Of a stretch of DNA of 64,000 nt, positions 1 through 7,458 are shown piece after piece (positions within the stretch are counted from its first letter, which is position 1; each line of letters starts with the position of its first letter). A model generated the notes under the pieces. The model saw nothing but the letters and a program-made list of their open reading frames with translations, did not search any database and was not told where the DNA came from. The DNA comes from Olsenella sp. An290 (GTDB lineage Bacteria; Actinomycetota; Coriobacteriia; Coriobacteriales; Atopobiaceae): the NCBI RefSeq assembly GCF_002159535.1, contig NZ_NFIU01000001.1:124001-188000 (forward strand), read 5' to 3'. A program made the position numbers and the translations under genes.

Positions 1-1428
1 GATCTTATCTCGGGGTATTCCGTGGCGTGCGATGCCCTTCTGCGTGCAGGAAGAGGGAAAGAGGCCGCAGGATATCGAGATGAACTGACGAGAATCCTTC
101 TCGATATTGACGGGGCAGAGCTAACAGACGCGTTTTGCATGTCAAACGTTCAAGCCGGCTGGTATGTGGCCTTTGCAACTAGTGAGACAATTGGAGAATT
201 GGCAGAAGCGCGAGCGTATGGATACAAATCATTCCAGCTTTTAATGAAAATCCATCGTCTTTGGCCAAACTACCTGGAACCTTCTCAACTGATGCTTCGC
301 GCGCTTTCAGTAACTGGTGCATTTGGCGCGATTGTGGAGCTCGATAAGGAAAGCAGAAAGCAGCTGGAGAGATGCTACCTGTCCTACGTGGCCAACATGG
401 GCGAGGCTATTCGTAACGCACGCTTCCTCCTTGGAGGACAAGCTCTGACGGAGCGATTCATCGAACTTGGTCTGTCCGAGGATGTCGTCGGAATTGCATA
501 CCGGAGCGAGTGCTTCATGCCGTCCGCCCACAAGCATGTGATCGGAGAAGACGTCGACAGGCTCGAAAAGAGGGACCATCTGGACCTTCTCTATGCCTCC
601 TACGAGGAGTTTAGGAGCCGATACGAGGTAAGTGACGAGATTCTTGGCAGCCTGGAGAGAAGCCTGGAGTATCGCATCGACTCTCCTATGGGAAGCATCG
701 TGAATTATCGCCTCCCATGGGAGGAGCGCCTGAAGATGGTAAGGGAGGTAAAGCCGGCAAGAGCGCATGCAATCGAGGTTGGTGTTTTTGATGATGAGAC
801 ACCGGTGGAAGACAGAACGGATGCCAGACTTGCTGAGATTGCCGCCGCCAACAAGGAGCTAAGGCGCGTTTATGCCAACTTGACCGGGCGCTATGACTAT
901 CTTGAGGAGCGTGAGACCGGTCTCCTGAAGAGGTACCTGCGCGTTTCTCGCGAGCTCAAGAAGAGGTCTTCCCAATACTTTGATGCCAGAGAGCATGCAC
1001 GTGCCTGCCTACTCATCGGCTCACAGGACCAGAGAAGAGTGTGCGAAGTCGAAACGTATAAGGCATTGCTGAGGGGTCATGAGATTCTTCCTGTCAACAA
1101 GGAGCTTGCAGAGGACATGAAGCTGCTTGCGGAGGGGGAGGAGGCCGCCCGAATGATGGAGGAGGGTGATGAACGGAACAGGCTGAGAGCGCTATGCTAT
1201 GGATGCATAGCGGATATATGTAGCGTGTTCCCCCTTGAGGACAACCCGGAGAAGAAGAGGTTCGTGCTTGATACCTTGGGACGCGCCATGGTGGGAATTC
1301 ACCTGATCAAAGAGAAAACCGACGAGGACAGGAAGTTCTCTCGTCGTGTCGAGAGTCGCTATCGTCAGCTGAAGGGACATTCTGGTGCAGAGGTGCAAGC
1401 CGTCGATGGTTCTTGCAATCAGGGATAG
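1..1428 (+). CDS. Hypothetical helical protein, 5' end outside the window
   Basis: The frame is open from the first base to the stop at 1426-1428, so the true start lies upstream; a GTG at 22 is only an internal candidate. The 475 or so visible residues are rich in Glu, Arg and Leu and look almost entirely alpha-helical, with a likely coiled-coil stretch around residues 265-330 and no membrane segment. I recognise no domain, catalytic motif or Cys cluster. Base composition differs from the rest of the island: codons are visibly less GC-rich than in the genes after 3 kb, which hints at a separate origin. It is followed by the first of the GTTGCGCAAC palindromes and the small zinc-ribbon gene on the same strand. 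A role in the neighbouring signalling island is possible but rests on position only. Confidence 0.75.
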   Translation, partial: DLISGYSVACDALLRAGRGKEAAGYRDELTRILLDIDGAELTDAFCMSNVQAGWYVAFATSETIGELAEARAYGYKSFQLLMKIHRLWPNYLEPSQLMLRALSVTGAFGAIVELDKESRKQLERCYLSYVANMGEAIRNARFLLGGQALTERFIELGLSEDVVGIAYRSECFMPSAHKHVIGEDVDRLEKRDHLDLLYASYEEFRSRYEVSDEILGSLERSLEYRIDSPMGSIVNYRLPWEERLKMVREVKPARAHAIEVGVFDDETPVEDRTDARLAEIAAANKELRRVYANLTGRYDYLEERETGLLKRYLRVSRELKKRSSQYFDAREHARACLLIGSQDQRRVCEVETYKALLRGHEILPVNKELAEDMKLLAEGEEAARMMEEGDERNRLRALCYGCIADICSVFPLEDNPEKKRFVLDTLGRAMVGIHLIKEKTDEDRKFSRRVESRYRQLKGHSGAEVQAVDGSCNQG

Positions 1429-1491
1429 GCTGTCGGTCAGCGATAGGTATGTTGTGCGGTCCGTTACGCCCGCCTCTTCCGGCGACCGCTC

Positions 1492-1503
1492 CGTTGCGCA
1501 ACG
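1492..1503. promoter_or_regulatory. GTTGCGCAAC palindrome, copy 1
   Basis: A perfect 12-bp palindrome (CGTTGCGCAACG) lies 71 bp before the ATG of the zinc-ribbon gene at 1575. The same 10-bp core recurs five more times in the next 10 kb, always just ahead of a start codon, so an operator for a shared regulator is likely. The regulator is not identified. Confidence 0.55.
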
Positions 1504-1574
1504 TGCGCACGCCTGACAGGGCACCCTTCAATCAAGCGCCTGAGAGGGCGAAGCCCCAAGGAAGGGAGAGTGCC

Positions 1575-1697
1575 ATGGCGGAGGACAAGCAGGGCGAGCG
1601 CGTGGAGATCGACTGCCCGGAGTGCGGCTCGAAGGCATACTACGGGAACGGCGGCATAGCCTGCACCAACCCGGACTGCAAGCACTACGGCGCCTAG
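1575..1697 (+). CDS. 40-residue zinc-ribbon protein
   Basis: A short gene with a good ribosome site (AAGGAAGGGAGAG about 5 bases before the ATG) encoding 40 residues. Two Cys pairs, C-P-E-C at residues 14-17 and C-x4-C at about 29-34, are spaced as in a one-knuckle zinc ribbon, and nothing else is present. It is preceded by palindrome copy 1 and followed directly by a strong terminator, so it is expressed as a single-gene unit. Zinc ribbons of this sort also occur at the N-terminus of the TIR protein and inside the kinase of this island, so it may be a stand-alone protein-binding module. Function is not known. Confidence 0.7.
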   Translation: MAEDKQGERVEIDCPECGSKAYYGNGGIACTNPDCKHYGA

Positions 1698-1714
1698 CAG
1701 CTCCGGCAGGAACG

Positions 1715-1744
1715 AAGAGGGGTCGGGGTTCCGACCCCTCTTTT
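1715..1744 (+). terminator. Rho-independent terminator
   Basis: A 12-bp stem (1715-1726 with 1731-1742) with the tetraloop GGTT is followed by T residues. It starts 18 bases after the stop of the zinc-ribbon gene. Confidence 0.85.
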
Positions 1745-1774
1745 CTGTTGCCTTTCGTCGTATCTCACCTCCGT

Positions 1775-1799
1775 GGTCCGGCTTGTTGCGCAACGGACC
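1775..1799. promoter_or_regulatory. GTTGCGCAAC palindrome, copy 2, nested in GGTCCG arms
   Basis: The core at 1785-1794 is framed by GGTCCG (1775-1780) and CGGACC (1794-1799), giving a nested dyad. It lies about 100 bp before the decayed vWA reading frame, where the promoter of the original gene would be expected. Confidence 0.5.
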
Positions 1800-1828
1800 G
1801 ATTGTCCGTAGGGAACCGTAATTTGTGA

Positions 1829-2230
1829 CGGGCGCGGAGCGGGTCCGCAGGCCCGGAGGAAGCCAAGGAGGATCGCAACGGGTCGGTGTCGATGGTGCTG
1901 ACCGACGGATGGATCACGGATGACGGCGGCAACTCCTGCGCGTTCCCGAGCGAACTCGAGCAGCAGATCGGCGAGCTGTCCGCGAGCCGGGCCGTGTCGA
2001 GCATCGCTATCGGCATCGGTGGGAGCGACCGGGACCTCCTCAGGAAGATCGCGCCTCCCACCAAGAGGAAGGGCAGGATCATCGCCAATGCCCTGCAGCT
2101 CACGGGGTCAATCGACGAGCTCGACTGGGACGCCCTCATCTACTTCATGGCGGAGGGGTCGTCCAAGTCCGCGCACGGTGGGTTCCAGCAGGAGGGCCGC
2201 GTCGTGCACAACGGCGTCATGGTGAGCTAG
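1829..2230 (+). pseudogene. C-terminal remnant of a vWA-domain (TerY-like) protein
   Basis: The frame opens after an in-frame TGA at 1826-1828; possible starts are GTG 1886 or ATG 1892. The readable protein begins inside a vWA fold: a V-L-T-D-G strand (the third metal-binding loop of vWA domains, compare V-M-T-D-G in the intact protein at 6662), followed by an A-I-G-I-G strand and a D-R-D-L-L-R-K-I-A helix. The N-terminal D-x-S-x-S half that makes up the metal site is missing, so this is a 5'-deleted copy. A palindrome of the regulon stands upstream and a broken PP2C-like frame follows 9 bases after the stop, so it appears to be what is left of a second TerY-P-type operon. Confidence 0.6.
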
Positions 2231-2239
2231 GGGGCGGAG

Positions 2240-2362
2240 ATGAGGGAGTACGTCTTCCAGGCAACGGGGGTGACCCACGAGCTCTTTGGCGAGGGGCTCG
2301 AGGACAGGGTCGCGCTCGCCTACTGCACGGGCTCGCCGTCGCTCTTCTCGGTTATTGACATG
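2240..2362 (+). pseudogene. N-terminal remnant of a PP2C-like phosphatase
   Basis: An ATG at 2240 with a GGGGGCGGAG ribosome site 2-3 bases away starts about 40 residues that resemble the first strands of PP2C phosphatases: a G-V-T-H turn, then E-D-R in the place of the Q-D-R/A metal motif, then a strand ending in V-I-D where V-x-D-G is expected. After about 2360 the frame reads through the complement of the TIR gene and stops without further PP2C motifs. I infer a rearrangement junction near 2360 that joined this gene to the 3' part of the oppositely oriented TIR gene. The family call is tentative because only one of the motifs survives. Confidence 0.4.
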
Positions 2363-2817
2363 AGTAGCGGCGGGAACGACTCGGCCGGCTCCCCGTCCGC
2401 GAGGGCGAGAAGAACCCGGTCCCGTCCGTGGTAGGCCGAGAAGAGCTCGACCTCGCGGGCGACCCAGAGGCTCTCGCACATGCGGGGACTGCAGATCACG
2501 ATGAGGAAGCGCGAGCGCCCGAGCGCGTCCCCGATGAGGTTGGGGAGGGAGTCGCTGGTGGGCAGCTCGTCCTCGTCCCGGAAGCACTTGCCGAGGCGCG
2601 TTCTACCGTCTTGTCGGAGCTCCCGGGGGACGCGGTGTCCCTCGATGCGCCGCTGGATGCGCCGAGCGAGCGCGCGGTCCTCGGGCGTGTGGCGATACGA
2701 AATGAAGGCCTCGTAGGCGTAGTCGCCGCATTCCGCGGCGCCGCCTGTGGCGTGCGCGCAGCGCGGGCAGAAGGCGGCGGCCTCGGGCAGCTCGCGGCCG
2801 CAGACGGCGCAGTTCAT
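2320..2817 (-). CDS. Zinc-ribbon + TIR domain protein, C-terminally truncated
   Basis: The 165-residue product starts with a zinc ribbon (C-x2-C at residues 3/6 and C-x2-C at 17/20), followed by a TIR domain from about 35 to 150. TIR landmarks are the Y-E-A-F-I-S-Y box 1 near 35-41, the R-D-E-D-E-L-P-T box near 80-87, an I-V-I-C-S-P strand at 106-111, and W118-V-A-R-E122, where the Glu sits at the position of the NADase glutamate of bacterial TIRs. Such proteins normally continue with a long membrane-spanning and repeat region; here only about 13 unrelated residues follow, encoded across the junction near 2360. It may still make a free TIR domain, but it is more likely a dead end. It is divergent from the AAA+ gene. 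Confidence 0.75.
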   Translation of the reverse strand: MNCAVCGRELPEAAAFCPRCAHATGGAAECGDYAYEAFISYRHTPEDRALARRIQRRIEGHRVPRELRQDGRTRLGKCFRDEDELPTSDSLPNLIGDALGRSRFLIVICSPRMCESLWVAREVELFSAYHGRDRVLLALADGEPAESFPPLLMSITEKSDGEPVQ

Positions 2818-2961
2818 GGGGCCTCCTCTCGGCGTGCGGGGACGAGTGAATTATCGGCCACGCGCGTTCTTCTCGCCCCGGCGAATCGGCGAGAGCGCCT
2901 CGCGCGATGCCGCCCGCTCGTCCGGGTGGCTCCGTCCCCCGCGCTAGCCGTTGCGAGTGCC

Positions 2962-2983
2962 GCACGCGTTGCGCAACGCGTGC
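2962..2983. promoter_or_regulatory. GTTGCGCAAC palindrome, copy 3 (22-bp version)
   Basis: This is the longest copy: the core at 2968-2977 is extended by GCACGC on the left and GCGTGC on the right into a perfect 22-bp palindrome. It lies 55 bp before the ATG of the AAA+ gene and within the divergent spacer shared with the TIR gene. Confidence 0.6.
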
Positions 2984-3038
2984 ACGCGGCCTCTGCCTCA
3001 ATGTCTCCACGCAGCGGAGCGCGGAGCGAGGAGGCAGC

Positions 3039-4199
3039 ATGTTCAAGGAGTTCATCTGCGGGGTTCTTACGGTAAGCGAGCTGGGCGAGCCCGACTGGGG
3101 CGAGGTCGCGGCGCGCCTGGGGCTGACCCAGCAGCTCATGGAGGAGGACGCGACCTTCAAGTTCATGAGCGCCATCAAGAACGACGAGGGCGCTTGGCAG
3201 GTGCCGTTTCTCGCCTACGGCTCGGTGAGCCCCGAGTTCGTCAAGGACCCGATCAGCCGGTTCTGCCCCTATGAGCTCGCGCGCGTGAGCACCGTGCGCC
3301 CGGGGCGCATGCCGCTCGACCGCCTCGAGGACCTTCGCGAGCTCGTCAAGGGCGCGATGGGTCCCGTGAGCGCGTCCGACCTCGCCGGCCGCGCCGCCGC
3401 CTGCCCCCGTCCCGAGGGCGGCGAGGAGGTCTTCTCCGGCCTCGTGGGCATGGAGGAGCAGCGCCTCATGCTCATGAAGCTCGGGACCGCCGTGGCCAAG
3501 CACGGCCGCGGCGCGGTGGACTGCCTCCACTTTGTCTTCGAGGGCAACCCGGGCACGGGCAAGACCGAGCTCGCGAGCCGTCTGGTCTCCTACCTCGACC
3601 GCGTCGGCGTGACCGACGGCACCCACAGGATGGTGCAGGTGGGCGGCAACGACCTCATGGCCCCCTACGCCGGCCAGACCACCCCCAAGGTCAAGAAGAT
3701 CGTCGAGTCCGCCCGCGGCGGGATGCTCTTCATCGACGAGTTTTACTCGCTCATGACGTCGGGGCTCGGTTATGGCCGCGAGGCCATCGACACCCTGACC
3801 GAGCAGCTGGATCGCTGCCGCGACGACCTCGTCTGCGTGATTGCGGGCTACCCGGCCGAGGTCCGGGAGACCCTCGACCTCAACCCCGGCCTGCGCGACC
3901 GCTTTGGCTATCGCATCGAGTTCCCCGACTACTCGACCGACCAGCTCGTGCAGATCTTCTGCCGCATGGCGGGGGATCGCGGCTTCACCGTCGCGTGCGT
4001 CGACGCACTCCCCGGCGCCATGGAGGCGCTGCACCGCTCCGCGGGCTTCTCCAACGCCCGCACGGCGCGCAAGCTCGTGGACCACGCCGTGGTGGAGGCG
4101 TCCTGGGCTCGCGACGAGGCCGTCATCACCGCGGACGACCTCGAGTGCGCCCTGCCCCAGTGCCTCGGCGCCCCGGCGCGCCGCCCCGCGGGGTTCTAG
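3039..4199 (+). CDS. CbxX/CfxQ (SpoVK-like) AAA+ ATPase
   Basis: The 386-residue protein has an unrecognised N-terminal segment of about 130 residues and a single AAA+ module. Visible motifs are Walker A G-N-P-G-T-G-K-T at about 169-176, Walker B M-L-F-I-D-E near 228-233, and an L-R-D-R-F arginine-finger strand near 290. The G-L-x-G-M and Y-A-G-Q-T signatures are those of the CbxX/SpoVK branch, whose members remodel partner proteins as hexamers. I chose the ATG at 3039 because it has a GAGGAGG ribosome site and follows palindrome copy 3 by 55 bp; the frame is open further upstream, but that would run through the palindrome. It lies on the same strand as the TerY-P triad and carries the same operator, so joint expression is likely. 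Its substrate is unknown. Confidence 0.88.
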   Translation: MFKEFICGVLTVSELGEPDWGEVAARLGLTQQLMEEDATFKFMSAIKNDEGAWQVPFLAYGSVSPEFVKDPISRFCPYELARVSTVRPGRMPLDRLEDLRELVKGAMGPVSASDLAGRAAACPRPEGGEEVFSGLVGMEEQRLMLMKLGTAVAKHGRGAVDCLHFVFEGNPGTGKTELASRLVSYLDRVGVTDGTHRMVQVGGNDLMAPYAGQTTPKVKKIVESARGGMLFIDEFYSLMTSGLGYGREAIDTLTEQLDRCRDDLVCVIAGYPAEVRETLDLNPGLRDRFGYRIEFPDYSTDQLVQIFCRMAGDRGFTVACVDALPGAMEALHRSAGFSNARTARKLVDHAVVEASWARDEAVITADDLECALPQCLGAPARRPAGF

Positions 4200-4210
4200 G
4201 CGTCGAGGGT

Positions 4211-4237
4211 GCCCCGGGGCCTGCGCGGCCCCGGGGC
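4211..4237 (+). terminator. GC-rich hairpin after the AAA+ gene
   Basis: An 11-bp all-GC stem (4211-4221 with 4227-4237) with a 5-base loop starts 11 bases after the stop. No T-tract follows, so it may stall or protect transcripts rather than end them alone. The rest of 4238-4346 shows nothing I can name. Confidence 0.4.
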
Positions 4238-4346
4238 CAGGCCCCGGCCCGACGCTGATCCCGTTTCCACCTGAGCCGCGGTTCCGTTGTCGCGCTGGTT
4301 GCGGGTCCGACCCCGTTCCTGCTCGGGCTGCGGCCCTCAACAGCGA

Positions 4347-4423
4347 CGCAGCATACATTCCACGCGGTTCTTCTCGTAAAACGCCTGTTGGCAAGAAGAA
4401 CATCGCGTGGAATGTATGTTGCG
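4347..4423. repeat. Hairpin repeat family A, copy 1
   Basis: Inverted repeat with arms CATACATTCCACGCG near 4352-4366 and its complement near 4404-4418; the arms carry a few mismatches. The 15-16 base loop is the reverse complement of the loop in copy 2 at 5210-5278, so the two copies are inserted in opposite orientation around the pseudogene. No transposase is nearby; it looks like a small non-autonomous element. The AT-richer stretch 4424-4569 that follows holds the presumed promoter of the pseudogene. Confidence 0.7.
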
Positions 4424-4569
4424 TATGGCCTTCGGGCCCACCCAACACCACCGCTCGCAGGCAAAGTCGTGTGACTCACAGAATCGATAATGCAACGCTA
4501 CAATTAATCAGTAATTGTTCTGTATAGCGTATAGATATTATCTATTTAATCAACATCGCCGGAGCCAAC

Positions 4570-5209
4570 ATGCGCCTTGCCGCGAATAAGATGAGCGCGC
4601 TCAGCGTCCTGCGCTCCATTCGGTCTACGCGGGGCAGGCTGGGCGCCCGCTGCGAGCTTCCCGTCCCGGACTCCTCCCCGAGGAAGCGCCTGTCCGCAGC
4701 GACCCTGCCGCTCCGGGCCCTCGCGCTTGAGACGCCTCCTGACCGTCGGCACCCGCTGCACGTTGCCGTGCCGTCTCGCGACGCTCGCGTGCAGGCGTCC
4801 TTTGCCGCCTGCACCGTGTACTCGACGGGTCTCCCTCCACGTGCGTTTGCCGAGGTGGCGGACGGTGTCGTCATTCCCTGTCCGGAGCTCTTGTTCCTTG
4901 AGCTCGCCCCGCTCATGATGCCCGCCGTGCACGCGCTCCTAGGCTACGAGCTGTGCGGCTCGTATGCGCGCGATCCCGCGGACCCGAGAACGGGCCCGTC
5001 TCCTTTGACGTGTCGCCCGTGACCACGGTCGAGCGAATCGCGCGATTTCTCGACGCGTGCCATGGCGTCCGCGGGCTCGAGGTGGCTCGGAGAAACCTTG
5101 CCTACGTCGCAAACAACGCCTGGTCACCCACGGAGTCCATCGTTTCCGCGCTTGCGGCCCTGGGTTGCCTGCGCGCCCCGGTGTATCCCGAGCCACGTCC
5201 TGCCTCTGC
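4570..5209 (+). pseudogene. Frameshifted, truncated hypothetical protein
   Basis: One frame runs from ATG 4570 to a stop at 5022; the conserved-looking reading continues in another frame from about 4990 (V-S-F-D-V-S-P-V-T-T onward) and is cut at 5209 by hairpin repeat copy 2. The overlap shows a frameshift between about 4985 and 5000. The layout (a V-Y-S-T-G strand, a C-P-E-L-L-F-L-E-L helix, G-Y-E-L-C-G-S-Y, then a helical R-N-L-A-Y-V-A-N region) reminds me of coriobacterial hypothetical proteins that carry a nuclease-like domain after this part; that domain is missing. The family assignment is weak, the broken state is clear. Confidence 0.6.
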
Positions 5210-5278
5210 AACATACATTCCACGCGGTTCTTCTCGCCAACAGGCGTTTTACGAGAAGAACCGCGTGGAATGTATGTT
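5210..5278. repeat. Hairpin repeat family A, copy 2
   Basis: Perfect 27-bp arms (5210-5236 with 5252-5278) around a 15-base loop. It is the intact version of the element at 4347 and is inverted relative to it. It cuts off the pseudogene on its left and supplies the last ten codons and the stop of the FtsW-like gene on its right. Confidence 0.85.
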
Positions 5279-6517
5279 AGCCGCAGGGAGGTCGTGCGCC
5301 TCCGTGCCCTCGAGGGACCGGAGCGCCCCCATGCCGACGACCTCCGCGAGGGCGACGCACGTCACGGTGAGCGAAATCAGGCCGGTCGCGCTCGAGGAGA
5401 GGAACGGGAAGGGGAGCGAGGGCACCGGCAGGACGTGGAAGACGTAGGCCAGGTTGCCGAGGGCGCATCCCACGAGGATGGTGCCAAGCGCCACGGCGAG
5501 GGCCTGCTCGGAGGGGTCAAGGACGGGAAGCGCTCGGACGGTCGTTGCCGCGACGCTTGCCACGCAGAGTACGGGCAGCGCGATGCCTGGCACGCCAAAG
5601 GCCGAGACCGCCTGTCCGAGCGTGTAGATGACGGGGAAGTCCGAGGTGAGCAGCGTCCCGACGTCGGGCACGCCCGTTCCTAGGGGCGTCACGCTCCTGA
5701 GGACCTCGTAGAAGAGGTTCAGGTCAAACCCGCTGCCGTAGACGTCTCGTGGAGCGGAGAGCCAGACGAGGAAACGGTACTCCATGAGGTCGATGCCCAG
5801 GAGCCCGATCATGGCCGCCCCGGCAACGACGACCAGGAGGGCATGCCCGCGACGCGGCGAATTCAGCACGTAGAGCGCCGCAATCACGGCGAGCAGCAGA
5901 CAGAGCTCCGCGTATGACTTCGTGAGCACGAGGACCGCGGCGGACGCGCCAAGAGCGACGACGAGGTCCCCGCGCTCGGCGCCACTTGCACGGAACGCCC
6001 CCGTCGCCCCGACCGCAAGCAGCGGCAGGGCGAGAAGTGCGGCGTCGAGGCCCCAGCCCAAGACGCGAATCCACCCCGTTCCGCCGACGAAGCCCAGGGC
6101 CAGGATGCCAACGCCCACCGTTGCCGCGTCGAGACGGGGCGCCCTTGTGAGGAGCTCCCTTCCCGCGATGAGGTAGAGCCCGAGCACGAGCCCCAGGAGG
6201 GCGAGCAGCTCGAGCGTGCCGCTGCCGACGGGAACGCAGCGCAGGTAGATGCCCATCGAGGCAAGGATGACGAGCGGTCCCAGCGGAGCCCCTCGCATCC
6301 AGGGCACACGCGCGAGGGCGAGCATGGCCGCGGCGAGCGCGACGACGAGGCAGCAGACGGTGCCCGCCAAGCTGTCGACCTCGTGGGCGAGCAGGGCGAG
6401 AAGTGCCGCGGCGAGGCTCCCCGCGAGCAGGGACGCTCCTCCCCTCCGGATGACGGCGAGTGCGCACGAGGCGGCTCCGAGCAGCGAAAACGCGAGGACG
6501 ATCAGCTGGGCTTGCAT
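5249..6517 (-). CDS. FtsW/RodA-like (SEDS) membrane protein, C-terminus formed by a repeat
   Basis: The start ATG (6517-6515) has a GGAGA ribosome site. The 422-residue product is made of ten or more hydrophobic segments from about residue 3 to 405. The last segments, with a P-F-P-F-L-S-S-S strand followed by a final helix, resemble the G-x-P-L-P-F-x-S-x-G-G-S signature of FtsW/RodA glycosyltransferases, and a long extracellular loop precedes a D-x-x-x-T-L-G-Q region. Overall similarity to true FtsW looks low, and key polar residues of the signature (the G-G after S) are replaced. The final residues A-N-I-H-S-T-R-F-F-S are encoded by hairpin repeat copy 2, so the original C-terminus was probably lost. 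FtsW/RodA, PP2C, FHA and kinase genes also sit together in the classical actinobacterial cell-wall cluster, which may explain its presence. It is divergent from the triad. Confidence 0.6.
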   Translation of the reverse strand: MQAQLIVLAFSLLGAASCALAVIRRGGASLLAGSLAAALLALLAHEVDSLAGTVCCLVVALAAAMLALARVPWMRGAPLGPLVILASMGIYLRCVPVGSGTLELLALLGLVLGLYLIAGRELLTRAPRLDAATVGVGILALGFVGGTGWIRVLGWGLDAALLALPLLAVGATGAFRASGAERGDLVVALGASAAVLVLTKSYAELCLLLAVIAALYVLNSPRRGHALLVVVAGAAMIGLLGIDLMEYRFLVWLSAPRDVYGSGFDLNLFYEVLRSVTPLGTGVPDVGTLLTSDFPVIYTLGQAVSAFGVPGIALPVLCVASVAATTVRALPVLDPSEQALAVALGTILVGCALGNLAYVFHVLPVPSLPFPFLSSSATGLISLTVTCVALAEVVGMGALRSLEGTEAHDLPAANIHSTRFFS

Positions 6518-6567
6518 GGCTCTCCTTTCTTTCTGGCCATCCCAAACGATGAAAAGGCAGACCCGGC

Positions 6568-6583
6568 CGTGTTGCGCAACACG
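6568..6583. promoter_or_regulatory. GTTGCGCAAC palindrome, copy 4
   Basis: A 16-bp perfect palindrome (CGTGTTGCGCAACACG) 78 bp before the vWA gene, in the divergent spacer with the FtsW-like gene (51 bp from its start), so it could act on both directions. Confidence 0.6.
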
Positions 6584-6661
6584 CGGTCGGGCCGTCGGGA
6601 ACGCTCGTTTACAACACGGGGCGCCAGGCGGGCCGCCCCGATCCGAGAGAAGGGAACCGCA

Positions 6662-7396
6662 ATGTTCAACGAGACCCCGCGCTTTGGCAGCCAGCCCCCC
6701 GTCGCCACGGACAAGGACCACATGTCCGTGCTCATCGCGGTGGACACCTCCGGGTCCGTGGAGGGCGACGCCATCCGTAACATCAACGCCAACCTCAACA
6801 ACTTCAAGAGGATCGTCTGCGAGGACCCCGTCGCGGCCAAGTGCGTCGACGTCTGCGTCATCGCCTTCGACGACAAGGTGCGCGTGATCCAGGACTGGTG
6901 CCCCATCAGGGACATGCAGAGCTTCGAGCTCTCCTGCGGCGGCTGCACCGACCTCAACGGCGCCGTCCTCACGGGCATCCAGAAGATCCGCGAGCGCAGC
7001 CGCGAGTACGTGGAGCGCGGCATCGTGGAGCGCAAGCCGTACCTGATCGTCATGACCGACGGCTTCGACACCGTGACCGGCAGCGTGGACGAGGCGGCCG
7101 ACCTGGCCTACCAGCGCATCACCGGGAACAAGATGAAGCTCTGGTTCCTCGGCTTCGGCCCCTACGACAAGGAGACGGCCTCCAAGCTCTGCCGCGCCAA
7201 CGGCAACTGGTGCTTCGAGGTCAAGAACGGCGACTTCAACTTCAACGACTTCTTCGACTTCGCCGCCAACAGCGTCAAGGCCGTGAGCGTCTCCGCCCCC
7301 GGCCAGGACGTGCAGGTGGACACCAACGTGGGCACCCCGCAGAGCAACGTGGCCATGACGCCGCTGCCCACCGCCAACGCCTGGCTGAACGGCTAG
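6662..7396 (+). CDS. TerY-like vWA-domain protein
   Basis: The 244-residue protein is a single vWA domain with a complete metal-ion-dependent adhesion site: D28-T-S-G-S32, T96 in the G-C-T-D-L loop, and D133 in V-M-T-D-G. A Cys-rich patch (C61, C65, C80, C92, C95) is also present. There is no signal peptide or membrane segment, so it acts in the cytoplasm. With the PP2C and the kinase that follow on the same strand it forms the vWA/phosphatase/kinase set described as the TerY-P triad in comparative genomics and as an antiphage module (Gao et al. 2020). The vWA protein is thought to be the scaffold or phosphorylation target. The ATG at 6662 has a GAAGGGAAC ribosome site. Confidence 0.88.
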   Translation: MFNETPRFGSQPPVATDKDHMSVLIAVDTSGSVEGDAIRNINANLNNFKRIVCEDPVAAKCVDVCVIAFDDKVRVIQDWCPIRDMQSFELSCGGCTDLNGAVLTGIQKIRERSREYVERGIVERKPYLIVMTDGFDTVTGSVDEAADLAYQRITGNKMKLWFLGFGPYDKETASKLCRANGNWCFEVKNGDFNFNDFFDFAANSVKAVSVSAPGQDVQVDTNVGTPQSNVAMTPLPTANAWLNG

Positions 7397-7458
7397 AATC
7401 CCCGTCCCTCACGCCGGCGCGCCGCGCGCCGGCATCCTCTCTCGAAAGGAGTCCTGCC

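Noticed and set aside
2814-4451. 545-codon reverse frame opposite the AAA+ gene
   Set aside because: The AAA+ gene has intact Walker motifs on the other strand; the reverse product is compositionally biased.
4211-4569. Integrase attachment site in the hairpin region
   Set aside because: No tRNA gene, no direct repeats at island ends and no integrase in the window.
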